Of a DNA stretch of 46,207 bases, positions 8,626 to 19,245 are shown one piece after another. Where the stretch lies: assembly GCA_017886205.1 (NCBI GenBank), contig JAFNEO010000038.1, positions 1 through 46,207 of the forward strand, read 5' to 3'. Positions within the stretch are counted from its first letter, which is position 1. Each line of letters opens with the position of its first letter. The notes under the pieces were generated by a model. It was given only the letters and a program-made list of their open reading frames with translations, was not told the DNA's origin and did not search any database. Made by a program: the position numbers and the translations under genes. Source of the stretch: Candidatus Aminicenantota bacterium (GTDB taxonomy: Bacteria; Acidobacteriota; Aminicenantia; Aminicenantales; UBA8522).

Positions 8626-9819
8626 ATGAGAACAAAATCTTTGATCTTGATCGCCATAGTTCCCCTTCTGGTCGCACCTCTTCTCGCTCAGAATGAGTGC
8701 GATGACGCCTATGTCAAGGCGATGACCGAGAAGAATCCGGCCCAGCAGGCCCAGCTCCTCAAGGATTTCCTGGCCAAGTGCGCCGGCAAGGGCAGCCAGT
8801 ACGAGAATTTCGCGAACGCCAACCTGTCCCTTCTCAATTACCCCGGAAAGACTCCCGCCGAAGCCATCAGCTACGGAGAGAAAGCCATATCGCTGGGCGG
8901 ACTTGACGACCTGTCCAAGTGCCAGATCCTTCTCCAGGTGTCCGCCCTTTGCAGCCAGTCCGGCCAGAACCTGGAGAAAGCCAAGAGCTACGGGCTCCAG
9001 GTGACCGAAGTCGCTAAGGCCGCCAAGTCGAAAGAGCCGGAGGGTGCCACGGCCAGCGCCGGTCAATGGAATAAGTTGATCGGAGCGGGCTACTTCACCA
9101 TGGGTCAGGCCCAGGAGAAGGCCAAGGACTACAAGGGTGCGGTCGACTCCTATGCCAATTCTTACAGCCTGTTGAAAAATCCCCAGATCATGGCCAGCAT
9201 CAAAAAGCTGGGGAAGATGCTTTACGACGCCAAAGCTTATGACGACGCGGAAAAGGCCTTCAGGACGGCCTACACTGTCACCAAAGACAATGACATCGCG
9301 GCGGTCTATGCCCAGTCTCTCTACCGCAACAACAAAGACGCCGAAGCCCTTGCGCTGTTCAAGGAGATCTACGGCCGGCAACAAAGCGGAGAGACGGCCT
9401 ACAACATCGGAATCATCCTGGCCAAAGAGGCCAAGACCAACCCGGCCACGACAACCGAGGCCATCCGTTACCTCCTCGAAGCCAGCTTCACTTGTCCCGC
9501 CAAGTCCCAGGAGGCCATGAAACTGGCCGAGACTCTCTTCTTCCTCAACAACAAGGAGCTGAAGTACAACGAGACCGTGAGTGAGATCCTGGCCAAGGGC
9601 AAGAAGATCGAAGAGCTGACCGATGCCTACAACGCCAAGTTCGGAAATAAGGACGAGGAAGACCTCACCGACGGCGAAAAGGGCGAAATGAAGACCATGC
9701 TGGCCAATATCGAGACCGAGAAAAAGGCGCTCGAGAAGCTCCAGTCGGAGCAGAACATGGCCATCGCCAAGTTCAACAAGCTGCTCGATGACACAAAGTT
9801 AAGACTCGGGATCAAATAA
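8626..9819 (+). CDS. Exported TPR-repeat protein of unknown role
   Basis: A 397-aa protein with a clear signal peptide (MRTK, a hydrophobic core, then a likely cleavage after LLAQ at about residue 22). The mature part is almost entirely helical, with TPR-like units around residues 80-110, 155-190, 195-225 and 230-265, and a coiled-coil C terminus from about 320 (EDLTDGEKGEMKT onward). Such proteins usually scaffold envelope complexes; no catalytic motif is visible. It has its own promoter and a GAGG ribosome binding site, and lies 38 bp upstream of ligA in the same direction. Confidence 0.75.
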   Translation: MRTKSLILIAIVPLLVAPLLAQNECDDAYVKAMTEKNPAQQAQLLKDFLAKCAGKGSQYENFANANLSLLNYPGKTPAEAISYGEKAISLGGLDDLSKCQILLQVSALCSQSGQNLEKAKSYGLQVTEVAKAAKSKEPEGATASAGQWNKLIGAGYFTMGQAQEKAKDYKGAVDSYANSYSLLKNPQIMASIKKLGKMLYDAKAYDDAEKAFRTAYTVTKDNDIAAVYAQSLYRNNKDAEALALFKEIYGRQQSGETAYNIGIILAKEAKTNPATTTEAIRYLLEASFTCPAKSQEAMKLAETLFFLNNKELKYNETVSEILAKGKKIEELTDAYNAKFGNKDEEDLTDGEKGEMKTMLANIETEKKALEKLQSEQNMAIAKFNKLLDDTKLRLGIK

Positions 9820-9827
9820 TCTCCTGA

Positions 9828-11864
<2,037 letters not shown>

Positions 11865-11871
11865 GACCGGC

Positions 11872-13347
11872 TTACTTCTTTTTCGAACCGAAGATATTCG
11901 TCGAAAACAGACCCTTGAGTCCCGTCTTCTTCTGTCCGCCGGTGAGGGCCTCCAGCTCCTTCAGGGCCGTTTCGTGCTCGTCATCGTATTCCAACGCTTT
12001 GTGGAACAGTTTGGTCGCCTTCAGGGTCATTCCTTCCTGCCTGTACAGTATCCCGAGGCCGACATAGCATTCCGGATTCCAGGGCTCGAGTTCGATGGCC
12101 TTCACAAAGTGCCCTTCCGACTTTCTTCGGAAAGCCGGGATCTTCGTTTCGGCGAGGGCCAGGAGCAGAAAATATGGCCCCTTGGTCTTGTCCAGTCTGA
12201 CCACCTCTTCCAGCAGGAAGACGGCGTCTTCGAACCGGCCCTGGTTGTAAAGCGTTTTGGCCTGGCGGAACTTGGTGTCCGCTTTTTTGAATACGTCCTT
12301 CCCGCTGCCTTCGGCGCCGGCGGCCGGCGTCTTGATGTCGTACACTTTACGGAGTTCTCGACTGGTCAGGGTGCGGTAGGCCTTGGTGATTTTATCGAAA
12401 ACATCCTCGATTTTCGCCCGATCGCTGGCCGGGGTGGAGCGGTCGAACCGATCGGGATGGAACTTCCGGGCCAGCTGGAAATAGGCCTTCTTGATGTCCT
12501 CCTCAGTCGCCTGCTTGGTGATTCCCAGGATTTGGTAGTAGCTCATCGTCCCGATCCTCTCCTGGAAATCCTCAACTTCCATCAACTGCTCCTGATTGGA
12601 GGCCCGTGCGGCCTCATCCGCTTTGCCCCTCTCCTTCTCCTCCCCGGCGGGGATTTGGTCCTGATCCCTGAAATCGATCAAGTTCAAGCAATAGAAGAGG
12701 TAGAGGCTCTTCCAGAAGAAATCCGGATTGTATTTGAGCGACCGCAGGAGGACGTCAGACTCTTCTCCTCCCTTGATCTTGTCCAGCATCTCCTTCTCTT
12801 CCTCAGTCAGGAGATGGACGAGGACTTTATTCTTGGGGTAAGGGGACTTTCCCTCCAAGAATCGCTCGAGTTTGGGCTGGAATTTCATCCTCCGGATGCC
12901 GTCCTCGATGAGGTAGGGAATGTTGATCCGGGTGACCAAATCTGGCCCGACGACCGAAGACTTCTCCTGAAAGATGATCTCGCCATCAAAGTGCGGGAAT
13001 AGGCTCAGAGTGATCTCCCGCATCTGGTAGGCAAGGCCATCATCGATGTTACGCTGCGAGGTCAGGCCTTTCTGGCTGAGCGCCTTTCCGATGGTCTGGT
13101 TCGGCTTGATATAGCGTTCGATCTCGGAGTGCGCTTCGCCTGAGATCTTCCCCAGCTTGAACAGAATCTCCCCCAGCCTCTCCTCAGGGATATTGGTCTT
13201 GGCGTGGACCAGATCGCCGTCCAGGAAAAAGAGGTATTTTTGGACAGCCTCGCGCTTGAAGGTGAGCTGCCCGCTGAGCTTACGGAAATGGATCTTCCGC
13301 AGGCGGAGGCCGATATGTTCCATGCCGGATCTATCCCTCTCTATCAT
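11872..13347 (-). CDS. DUF4388 - DnaJ domain - TPR protein
   Basis: A 491-aa multidomain protein. Residues about 10-165 resemble the DUF4388 (PATAN-like) domain found in gliding/signalling proteins (GQLTF, KYLFFLDGDLVHA, LGEILFKLGKIS). A J domain spans about 268-343 with the Hsp70-stimulating HPD motif at 297-299 (KFHPDRFDR). The C terminus (about 355-475) holds two or three TPR units. Together these suggest an adaptor that couples DnaK to a client or sensory system; no client is apparent nearby. The start at 13347 has GGAG 5 nt upstream and is preferred over the internal ATG at 13323. It is convergent with ligA, with 7 bp between stops. Confidence 0.82.
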   Translation of the reverse strand: MIERDRSGMEHIGLRLRKIHFRKLSGQLTFKREAVQKYLFFLDGDLVHAKTNIPEERLGEILFKLGKISGEAHSEIERYIKPNQTIGKALSQKGLTSQRNIDDGLAYQMREITLSLFPHFDGEIIFQEKSSVVGPDLVTRINIPYLIEDGIRRMKFQPKLERFLEGKSPYPKNKVLVHLLTEEEKEMLDKIKGGEESDVLLRSLKYNPDFFWKSLYLFYCLNLIDFRDQDQIPAGEEKERGKADEAARASNQEQLMEVEDFQERIGTMSYYQILGITKQATEEDIKKAYFQLARKFHPDRFDRSTPASDRAKIEDVFDKITKAYRTLTSRELRKVYDIKTPAAGAEGSGKDVFKKADTKFRQAKTLYNQGRFEDAVFLLEEVVRLDKTKGPYFLLLALAETKIPAFRRKSEGHFVKAIELEPWNPECYVGLGILYRQEGMTLKATKLFHKALEYDDEHETALKELEALTGGQKKTGLKGLFSTNIFGSKKK

Positions 13348-13431
13348 TTATACTCCAAGGCCGATTCATTTTCAAAGCTTTTTCCGCGGCGGCCTCTTTT
13401 ATTTACCATCCGTTTGTGCTAGTTTTTTATC

Positions 13432-14280
13432 GTGAAAGTCGCCCTGGCGCAAATCTCTCCCCATCTCGGAGACCTCCGAAAAAACCTGGACCTCCACCTT
13501 GAGACGATCGAAAAGGTCCGCCGGAGGAAAGCCCACCTCGTCATCTTCCCCGAGCTGAGCCTCACCGGGTATACCCTGATGGACCTCGTGCCGGAGGCGG
13601 CCCTGGACCCGGCCCGGCATCCCGCATTCCAAAAGCTCGTCGCAGCGAGCCGGACGATCGACATCGTCCTCGGGTTCGTGGAGGAGCGGGGAAAAGGCCT
13701 CTTCTACAACTCGGCCGCCTATCTCAGCGGCGGCCGGATCATCCACGTGCACCGCAAAGCCTTCCTGCCGACGGGAGGGATGTTCGAGGAGGCCAAATTC
13801 TTTGCCGCGGGCAAAAACTTCCGGACGTTCGCCACCTCCTTCGGAAAAGCCGGTCTGATGGTCTGCCGGGACTTCCTGAGCTATGGGGCCGGCTATCTTC
13901 TTTTCGCCGGCGGAGCCGACCTCATCATCGTCATCAGCGCCGCCCCGGGAAGGGGTATGACGGCGGGCGATGCCTTCGCCACGAGCCGAATGTGGGAGCT
14001 CATGGGCGAGGCCGTCTCCTTTTTCTCTACGGCTTTCGTCGTCTACTGCAACCGAGTCGGGTTCGAGGACGGCAAGGCCTTTGCCGGCGGGTCGTTCATC
14101 TTCGACCCATCCGGCCGGCGCCTCGTCAAGGCCCCGGAGGCCGAGGAGGATCTGGTCCTGGCTGACCTCCGGATCGAGGACATCCGCTCGGCCCGCAAGA
14201 GATGGACATTCATGAGAGACGACCGGCCCGAGGTCATCCTGCATTCACTGCAAAGGATCGTCGGGAACCATGAAGATTAA
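13432..14280 (+). CDS. Nitrilase-superfamily amidase, glutaminase part of NAD synthetase
   Basis: A 282-aa carbon-nitrogen hydrolase with the Glu-Lys-Cys triad: Glu41 in IFPELSLTGY, Lys109 in HVHRKAFLP and Cys145 in LMVCRDFLS. Its position directly before nadE, overlapping it by 11 bp, indicates that it supplies ammonia from glutamine, as the fused N-terminal domain does in standard NadE(Gln). Start GTG 13432. The protein partner is inferred from gene order. Confidence 0.85.
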   Translation: MKVALAQISPHLGDLRKNLDLHLETIEKVRRRKAHLVIFPELSLTGYTLMDLVPEAALDPARHPAFQKLVAASRTIDIVLGFVEERGKGLFYNSAAYLSGGRIIHVHRKAFLPTGGMFEEAKFFAAGKNFRTFATSFGKAGLMVCRDFLSYGAGYLLFAGGADLIIVISAAPGRGMTAGDAFATSRMWELMGEAVSFFSTAFVVYCNRVGFEDGKAFAGGSFIFDPSGRRLVKAPEAEEDLVLADLRIEDIRSARKRWTFMRDDRPEVILHSLQRIVGNHED

Positions 14281-15082
14281 CGCGCCGTTCGTAGAAAAAA
14301 TCCTCTGCGCTTTCATCCGGGAGGAACTCCACAAGTTCGGCTTTAGCAAGGGGATCGTCGGACTCTCGGGCGGCCTGGATTCCTCGGTCTGCGCCGCCCT
14401 GGCGGCCAAGGCGTTGGGGAAGAAGAATGTCCTCGGAATGATCCTTCCCTATAAGGATACCTTCGGCAAGGACGTCGAAGATGCTCGGGCCTTGGCCCGG
14501 AAGCTGGGCATCCGGACCCGCCTCCTCGACATTTCGCCGATGGTGGACGCCTATTTCTCTCGCTACCCGACCGATGACCGCGTGCGGATCGGGAACAAGA
14601 TGGCCCGCGAACGGATGTCGATCCTCTACGATCACTCCGTCCTGGAAAAAGCGCTCATCCTGGGGACGAGCAACAAGACCGAGCTCCTCATCGGCTATGG
14701 GACGATCCACGGCGACATGGCCTGCGCCATCAACCCCCTGGGTGACCTCTACAAGAGCCAGGTCCGAGCGCTGGGGGCGCATCTCCGGCTTCCGGCCAGG
14801 ATCCTCAAGAAAACGCCGACCGCAGGACTCTGGCCCGGCCAGACGGACGAAGACGAGATCGGATTGGACTATTCCGAGATCGATGCCATCCTCTACGAAC
14901 TCGTCGACGAGAGACGGCCCAGGAAGGAGGTCATCGCCTCCGGTTTCAAGAAGGAGGCGGTCGAGAAGATCGAGGCGCGAATTGTCAGTTCGGAGTTCAA
15001 AAGGAAGATGCCGCCGATCGCCAAGATCTCACCCCGGACCGTAGGCCACGATTTTCTCTATTCCTACGACCGGAACAGATGA
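14270..15082 (+). CDS. nadE: NAD+ synthetase
   Basis: ATP-dependent amidation of deamido-NAD to NAD+, the last step of NAD synthesis. The 270-aa protein is the stand-alone synthetase domain with the P-loop SGGLDSS at 33-39, the NKTELLIGYGTIHGD segment and the TAGLWPGQTDEDE motif. ATG 14270 lies inside the end of the upstream amidase gene (11-bp overlap), so the two proteins are probably made in equal amounts. nadD occurs elsewhere in this window (18582-19241). Confidence 0.93.
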   Translation: MKINAPFVEKILCAFIREELHKFGFSKGIVGLSGGLDSSVCAALAAKALGKKNVLGMILPYKDTFGKDVEDARALARKLGIRTRLLDISPMVDAYFSRYPTDDRVRIGNKMARERMSILYDHSVLEKALILGTSNKTELLIGYGTIHGDMACAINPLGDLYKSQVRALGAHLRLPARILKKTPTAGLWPGQTDEDEIGLDYSEIDAILYELVDERRPRKEVIASGFKKEAVEKIEARIVSSEFKRKMPPIAKISPRTVGHDFLYSYDRNR

Positions 15083-15085
15083 CCC

Positions 15086-15826
15086 ATGGAGGACAGGGAG
15101 TCCGTCCGGAGGAGGAAAGGGAATCTCTTTGTCGTCGCCACACCCATCGGCAACCTCGAAGACCTCACCTTCCGGGCGCTCCGGATCATGCGCGACGTCT
15201 CGGCCATCGCCTGCGAGGACACCCGTCGGACGCTCAAGCTTCTCACCCGCTACGGCATCCAGAAAAGGCTAATCAGCTATTTTCAGCCAAAAGAAGGGCA
15301 AAAGATTCCCCAGATTCTGGCCTTCCTCGATGAAGGAAAAGACATCGCCCTGGTTTCGGACTCCGGCACGCCGGGAATCTCGGACCCCGGCTACCGGCTC
15401 ATCAGGGTGGCGGTTGAAGCGGGTATTATGGTCATTCCTGTCCCCGGCCCGTCGGCGGCCATCGCGGCCCTTTCCGCCTCCGGACTCCCCACCCACCGCT
15501 TCCTCTTCTTGGGATTCCCTCCCCCAAAAAGTGAAAAAACACGCCGGCTCCTTCTCTCCCTCCGGGAGGAAGAAGCCACCCTAATTTTCTATCTTCCCAC
15601 CCGGAGGATCTCCGGCTTTCTGGCGCTCGCCCGGGAAACCCTCGGGGACAGGGAGGCCGTGATCGCCAGGGAGTTAACCAAGGTCCATGAAGAGCTCCTG
15701 CGGGGACCCCTGAGCCGGCTTCAAGAAGAGACCGGGGATAGAGCGCTCAAGGGGGAAGCGACGGTCTTAGTCCGAGGGCGGCAACGGGCGAAGAGGGAAT
15801 CCGCCGGAATCCAGAAATTCCCATAA
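15086..15826 (+). CDS. rsmI: 16S rRNA 2'-O-ribose C1402 methyltransferase
   Basis: SAM-dependent tetrapyrrole-methylase-fold enzyme modifying C1402 in the 16S rRNA P site. The 246-aa protein contains the RsmI hallmarks VATPIGNLEDLT, CEDTRRTLKLL, VSDSGTPGISDPGY and the SAM-binding PVPGPSAAIAALSASGLPT. The start at 15086 is 3 bp after the nadE stop, so it is probably cotranscribed with the NAD synthetase pair. Confidence 0.94.
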   Translation: MEDRESVRRRKGNLFVVATPIGNLEDLTFRALRIMRDVSAIACEDTRRTLKLLTRYGIQKRLISYFQPKEGQKIPQILAFLDEGKDIALVSDSGTPGISDPGYRLIRVAVEAGIMVIPVPGPSAAIAALSASGLPTHRFLFLGFPPPKSEKTRRLLLSLREEEATLIFYLPTRRISGFLALARETLGDREAVIARELTKVHEELLRGPLSRLQEETGDRALKGEATVLVRGRQRAKRESAGIQKFP

Positions 15827-15903
15827 GACTCGGGTACCAACAATGCTAGCAGCATCAAAAAAAATGAATATCCTTATATATAAATAAATTTATTTAAATA
15901 TAC

Positions 15904-15932
15904 TTGACAAAACTATACTAAGGTATTATATT
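15904..15932 (+). promoter_or_regulatory. Strong sigma-70 promoter of hsp20
   Basis: TTGACA (15904-15909), a 17-nt spacer and TATATT (15927-15932) lie in a notably AT-rich 140-bp gap. No CIRCE (TTAGCACTC-N9-GAGTGCTAA) operator is present, so HrcA control is not supported. Confidence 0.7.
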
Positions 15933-15966
15933 ATTCACGAGTCCAATTTCTGCAAGGAGGTTTGTT

Positions 15967-16437
15967 ATGGCGATCATTCGATGGGATCCCTTCAGGGATA
16001 TCGTGACTCTGAGGGAAAAAATGAACCGGTTGTTCGAGGACGCCGTGACTCACCGCGGCGAGGAAAAGGATCTTACCTCCAGCTCCTGGGCTCCTGCGGT
16101 TGATATCTACGAAGACGAGAACCAGCTCGTTCTCTCGGCCGAAGTCCCCGGCATCGAGGAGAAGGATGTCGAGATCAAGATCGAGGACAGCACCCTGATC
16201 ATCCAGGGTGAGAGAACGATGGAAAAAGAAACCAAGGAAGAAAACTACCACCGGATCGAGCGGGCCTACGGCTCTTTTTACAGGTCCTTCACTCTTCCCA
16301 ACTACATCGACCAGGAAAAGATCCACGCCGAGCACGAGAACGGCGTCTTGAAGATCACCATGCCCAAGAAGCCCGAGCTCAAGCCGCGGAAAGTCAGGAT
16401 CCTCAAGCCCTCGACCGAAGAGAAACCCAAGAAATAG
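15967..16437 (+). CDS. Hsp20 / alpha-crystallin small heat-shock protein
   Basis: ATP-independent holdase that keeps unfolding proteins soluble. The 156-aa protein has a short N-terminal arm (WDPFRDIVTLREKMNRLFED), an alpha-crystallin domain from about 42 to 138 (PAVDIYEDENQLVLSAEVPG, then the GVLKITMPK signature), and a short C-terminal tail with an (R)ILK-type anchoring motif. A strong promoter, an AAGGAGG ribosome binding site 6 nt before ATG and a good terminator indicate a highly expressed single gene. Confidence 0.93.
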   Translation: MAIIRWDPFRDIVTLREKMNRLFEDAVTHRGEEKDLTSSSWAPAVDIYEDENQLVLSAEVPGIEEKDVEIKIEDSTLIIQGERTMEKETKEENYHRIERAYGSFYRSFTLPNYIDQEKIHAEHENGVLKITMPKKPELKPRKVRILKPSTEEKPKK

Positions 16438-16463
16438 ACGGCTTTTCAGTTTATCCCGGAACC

Positions 16464-16500
16464 AACGCCGGCGGCCGTTGAGGCTTCCGGCGTTTTTTTT
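16464..16500 (+). terminator. Rho-independent terminator after hsp20
   Basis: AACGCCGG (16464-16471) pairs with CCGGCGTT (16487-16494), followed by a run of T to 16500. It also separates hsp20 from the convergent comF operon. Confidence 0.85.
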
Positions 16501-16509
16501 GCGCGGTTA

Positions 16510-17250
16510 TCATGCTTGGACGACCGTCACCGCCCTGACCTCCATGACCCCCGCTTTCTTGAGCACCCTACTGCACTCACGGATAGTCGAGCCGGTCGTG
16601 TAGACGTCGTCTACGAGCAGAACAATCTTACCTTTGAGCCCGGCGGTTGTATTGACCTGGAATGCTCCTTTGAGGTTGGTCTCTCTCTCCCGCGCCTCCA
16701 GGGATGTCTGAGCCGCGGTCGGTCTGACCTTCACCAGGTGCCCCTTCATCAGCGGGATGTTCTTTTGTTGGGCCAGTCTCTTGGCCAGGAGCCGGGCCTG
16801 GTTGAACCCCCGGCTTTTCTCTTTGGCAGGATGAAGGGGCACGGGGATGACGGCCTCGACGCCGCACCAGAGGTCGTCCTCCCGGCCGAGGCTCCGGATG
16901 AGGAAATCCGCCAGAAACCCGGAGAGCACCTCGAACCCGCGATATTTATAGAGCAGGATGATGTCCTTGGCGATCCCTTCGTACCTGGCCCCGGACCGAT
17001 GCCGTGTAAACGGAGGTCGGTTCCCCAGACAGTCCGCGCACAGGTGGGGCTCTCCGGTCCCGTCAAAAAAACGGCCGCAGCAGAGGCAGAACGGGGAATC
17101 CGTACTTTTCAGTTTCTCGAGGCAGTACCGGCAAACGACCTTCTCCCCCGGCTTCTCGAGGAGAGCCTCACAGATTTGACAGGAGGAAGGGAAGAGGAGG
17201 AGCTCCCCGAGCTTTCCCAAGGAGGAAAGCCGGCGGGCCAGGAGCGACAT
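16510..17250 (-). CDS. ComF family phosphoribosyltransferase-like protein
   Basis: A 246-aa protein with an N-terminal double zinc ribbon (CQIC...CRYC...CLCCG...CADC) and a C-terminal type I phosphoribosyltransferase fold with the PRPP motif LLVDDVYTTGST. Homologues include ComFC, needed for DNA uptake in naturally competent bacteria, but many members lie outside competence loci. The start at 17250 is chosen because its ATG overlaps the dksA stop by one base (TGATG); an ATG at 17283 would extend 11 residues into dksA. It is the last gene of the leftward rplU operon. Confidence 0.85.
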   Translation of the reverse strand: MSLLARRLSSLGKLGELLLFPSSCQICEALLEKPGEKVVCRYCLEKLKSTDSPFCLCCGRFFDGTGEPHLCADCLGNRPPFTRHRSGARYEGIAKDIILLYKYRGFEVLSGFLADFLIRSLGREDDLWCGVEAVIPVPLHPAKEKSRGFNQARLLAKRLAQQKNIPLMKGHLVKVRPTAAQTSLEARERETNLKGAFQVNTTAGLKGKIVLLVDDVYTTGSTIRECSRVLKKAGVMEVRAVTVVQA

Positions 17251-17606
17251 CAAGCCTTTTCTTCTTCTTTTTTCTGCTGGCAATCAATGCAGTAGGGCGT
17301 CCAGGGCAGGGTGCCCAGCCGCTTCTTTCCGATGGTCTTGGCGCACATCTGACAGATCCCAAACTCTTTGGTCTTGAGCCTGTGCAGGGCGTCATCGATC
17401 AGCGCGAGCTGCTCCCTCTCGGCGTTGGACAGGCTGAGCAGGAACTCTTTGGTGTAGGAGCTTTCGGCTTTGTCCACGATATCCTGAGCGATGTCGGTCT
17501 CGACTTCTTTGCTTTCGTTGTTCAGCTGGGTCAGCTTCCTGACGATCTTCTCCTTCTGCGCGAGGAGCATTTTCTGGTAAGCGTGTTTCTCTTTTTTGGT
17601 CAACAT
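17250..17606 (-). CDS. DksA/TraR-type zinc-finger protein
   Basis: A 118-aa protein with an N-terminal coiled coil (about 5-75) and a C-terminal four-cysteine zinc finger (Cys85, Cys88, Cys106, Cys109). Members of this family enter the RNA polymerase secondary channel and modulate transcription, often with ppGpp. It lacks a clear DxxDxA tip motif of E. coli DksA, so the activity is uncertain. It sits between rlmH and comF in a compact operon. Confidence 0.85.
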   Translation of the reverse strand: MLTKKEKHAYQKMLLAQKEKIVRKLTQLNNESKEVETDIAQDIVDKAESSYTKEFLLSLSNAEREQLALIDDALHRLKTKEFGICQMCAKTIGKKRLGTLPWTPYCIDCQQKKEEEKA

Positions 17607-17614
17607 CTCCCCCT

Positions 17615-18079
17615 TTACTTGGCGTAATGTTTACCTTTCAGGATGGTCAAGGCCCGGTAAAGCTGTTCCAACAGGGCCACTCGGCACAGCTCATGAGAGA
17701 ATGTCATCCGGGAAAGAGAGAGGCGGAGGTCGGCTCTCTCCAGGACGCCCGCCGCCAGGCCGGCGAACCCGCCGACGATAAACGCCGTCGGCCGGGGCGA
17801 CGCCATCCGCTCCCCAATAAATCTCGCCAAATCCTCTGAACTCATCTCTTTTCCTCGGTCTAAGAGGCAGATAATATAATCATCCCGGAGGTGTTTTTCA
17901 AGGTTTTTTGCCTCGATCTGCATAACTTTTTCGGCCTGCCAGTCTTCCAAACCCTTGGCCTCTTTGACCTCGACCAGCTCGCATGGTTCGAGCTGACGAA
18001 TCCTCGCCAGGTAGAACTCCTGCAGGGTCTTCCATTCCCGGCTTCTGGTCTTCCCGGGCCAGAGAATTTTGAGGCGCAT
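17615..18079 (-). CDS. rlmH: 23S rRNA pseudouridine-1915 N3-methyltransferase
   Basis: SPOUT methyltransferase that modifies position 1915 of 23S rRNA in assembled ribosomes. The C terminus has the characteristic knot: FIVGGFAGL, then ISLSRMTFSH-like LSLSRMTFSHEL, the LEQLYRA helix and the final GKHYAK. The start at 18079 gives 154 aa, the normal length, and the usual N terminus MRLKILWPGK. ATGs at 18097 and 18139 are also in frame, and none of the three has a strong ribosome binding site. It follows rsfS, its usual partner. Confidence 0.92.
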   Translation of the reverse strand: MRLKILWPGKTRSREWKTLQEFYLARIRQLEPCELVEVKEAKGLEDWQAEKVMQIEAKNLEKHLRDDYIICLLDRGKEMSSEDLARFIGERMASPRPTAFIVGGFAGLAAGVLERADLRLSLSRMTFSHELCRVALLEQLYRALTILKGKHYAK

Positions 18080-18199
18080 CGGCGACCGCTGTTTCATTTT
18101 CCGGGGGCCTGGGTCAGGCCCAACCGGCCTGCCCCTCAAAAAATGGCCAATAATTAATAATGACTCGAGGGCGAAAAGTCAATACGAAATGTGAATTGA

Positions 18200-18580
18200 T
18201 CAGTGTCCGGCGAAGGAAAGCCGCGGGGCGTCCCCCCACAGTTTCTCAAGCGAGTAATACCCTCGGGCATGTTTCGAGAAGACGTGGACGATGAAGCTTC
18301 CGTAGTCGATGAGGATCCACTCGGCCAGGTCTCTCCCCTCGACGCCGATCGGCATCAGCCGGCTCTTTTTTAGCTCCTGCTTGATGGACTCATGGATGGC
18401 CGTATTCTGACGGGTGGAATTTCCGGTCACAATGACGAAGAAATCGGTGAAAGTGGAAACGTCCCTGAGGTCGAGGACGACGATGTCTTCCGCTTTCTTG
18501 TCCTGACTGGCCTTGACGGAGAGCCGGACTTCGGGAGGAAGGCTCTTCCTGGTGAGCTTGGGGGGATTCACTTTCGCCAT
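18200..18580 (-). CDS. rsfS: Ribosomal silencing factor
   Basis: Binds ribosomal protein L14 and blocks subunit joining in starvation. The 126-aa protein has the family signatures DIVVLDLRDVSTFTDFFVI, TGNSTRQ, EGRDLAEWILIDYG and VHVF...YYSLEKLWGDAP. It sits between nadD and rlmH, the conserved bacterial order, 1 bp from the nadD stop. It carries a 20-residue basic N-terminal extension relative to E. coli. Confidence 0.94.
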   Translation of the reverse strand: MAKVNPPKLTRKSLPPEVRLSVKASQDKKAEDIVVLDLRDVSTFTDFFVIVTGNSTRQNTAIHESIKQELKKSRLMPIGVEGRDLAEWILIDYGSFIVHVFSKHARGYYSLEKLWGDAPRLSFAGH

Positions 18581-18581
18581 T

Positions 18582-19241
18582 TTACTCCTGATACAGGTTT
18601 TTTTTATGGATGTATTCCTCTACCGGGTCCGGTACAAGCCCGTGGATGGGCCGGCCCGCCCTGACCCGGCTGCGGATTTCGGTCGAGGAGATGTCGAGGG
18701 CCCTGATGGAAACCAGGAAGATCCGGAAACGGGAGAGGAGGTCATCTCCGACGGAACCGGCCCCGCGGCAGTCGCCGATCTTCCCCGCATATTCCGGCGG
18801 AAGAGCCTCCCGGGCCCCGGCCAGGTCGAACCCCGGCCGGCTGATGACGATGAACCGGCACTGTTCGAGCACTTCCCGGTAGGACTTCCAGGTCTCGATC
18901 TCCAGGAAGGCATCGACACCCAGGATGAAAAAGATCCAGGCGTCCGCATAGATGGCCTTGAGCTTGTTCAGGGTGATGACGGAATAGGACTTCTTCCGGG
19001 CTTCGATCTCGAGCGACGAGGCCACCAGCTGCGGGTGGGAGCGCACGGCCAGCTCGACCATCGCGAACCGGTCTTCGGGGAGGGCTATGTCCGTCGTCTG
19101 CTTGTGCGGCGGGATGTAGGACGGGATAAAGAGGACCTGGCTCAGCGCGAACCTCAGCCGGACTTCCTCGGCCGCTTGGAGATGCCCCTCATGGACCGGG
19201 TTGAACGTCCCTCCCAACAGGCCGATCCTCTGACTCTCCAT
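18582..19241 (-). CDS. nadD: Nicotinate-nucleotide adenylyltransferase
   Basis: Adenylates nicotinate mononucleotide to deamido-NAD, the substrate of NadE. The 219-aa protein has the nucleotidyltransferase motif GGTFNPVHEGHL (residues about 10-21), IPPHK, the LGVDAFLEIETW segment and the C-terminal ISSTEIRSRVRAG motif. The start at 19241 lies 4 bp after the obgE stop with AAGGGA just upstream; a longer in-frame start at 19295 would run into obgE. Confidence 0.94.
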   Translation of the reverse strand: MESQRIGLLGGTFNPVHEGHLQAAEEVRLRFALSQVLFIPSYIPPHKQTTDIALPEDRFAMVELAVRSHPQLVASSLEIEARKKSYSVITLNKLKAIYADAWIFFILGVDAFLEIETWKSYREVLEQCRFIVISRPGFDLAGAREALPPEYAGKIGDCRGAGSVGDDLLSRFRIFLVSIRALDISSTEIRSRVRAGRPIHGLVPDPVEEYIHKKNLYQE

Positions 19242-19245
19242 TCCC

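Noticed and set aside
15827..15966. CIRCE operator upstream of hsp20
   Set aside because: No TTAGCACTC or GAGTGCTAA arm is present; only a vegetative-type promoter is seen.
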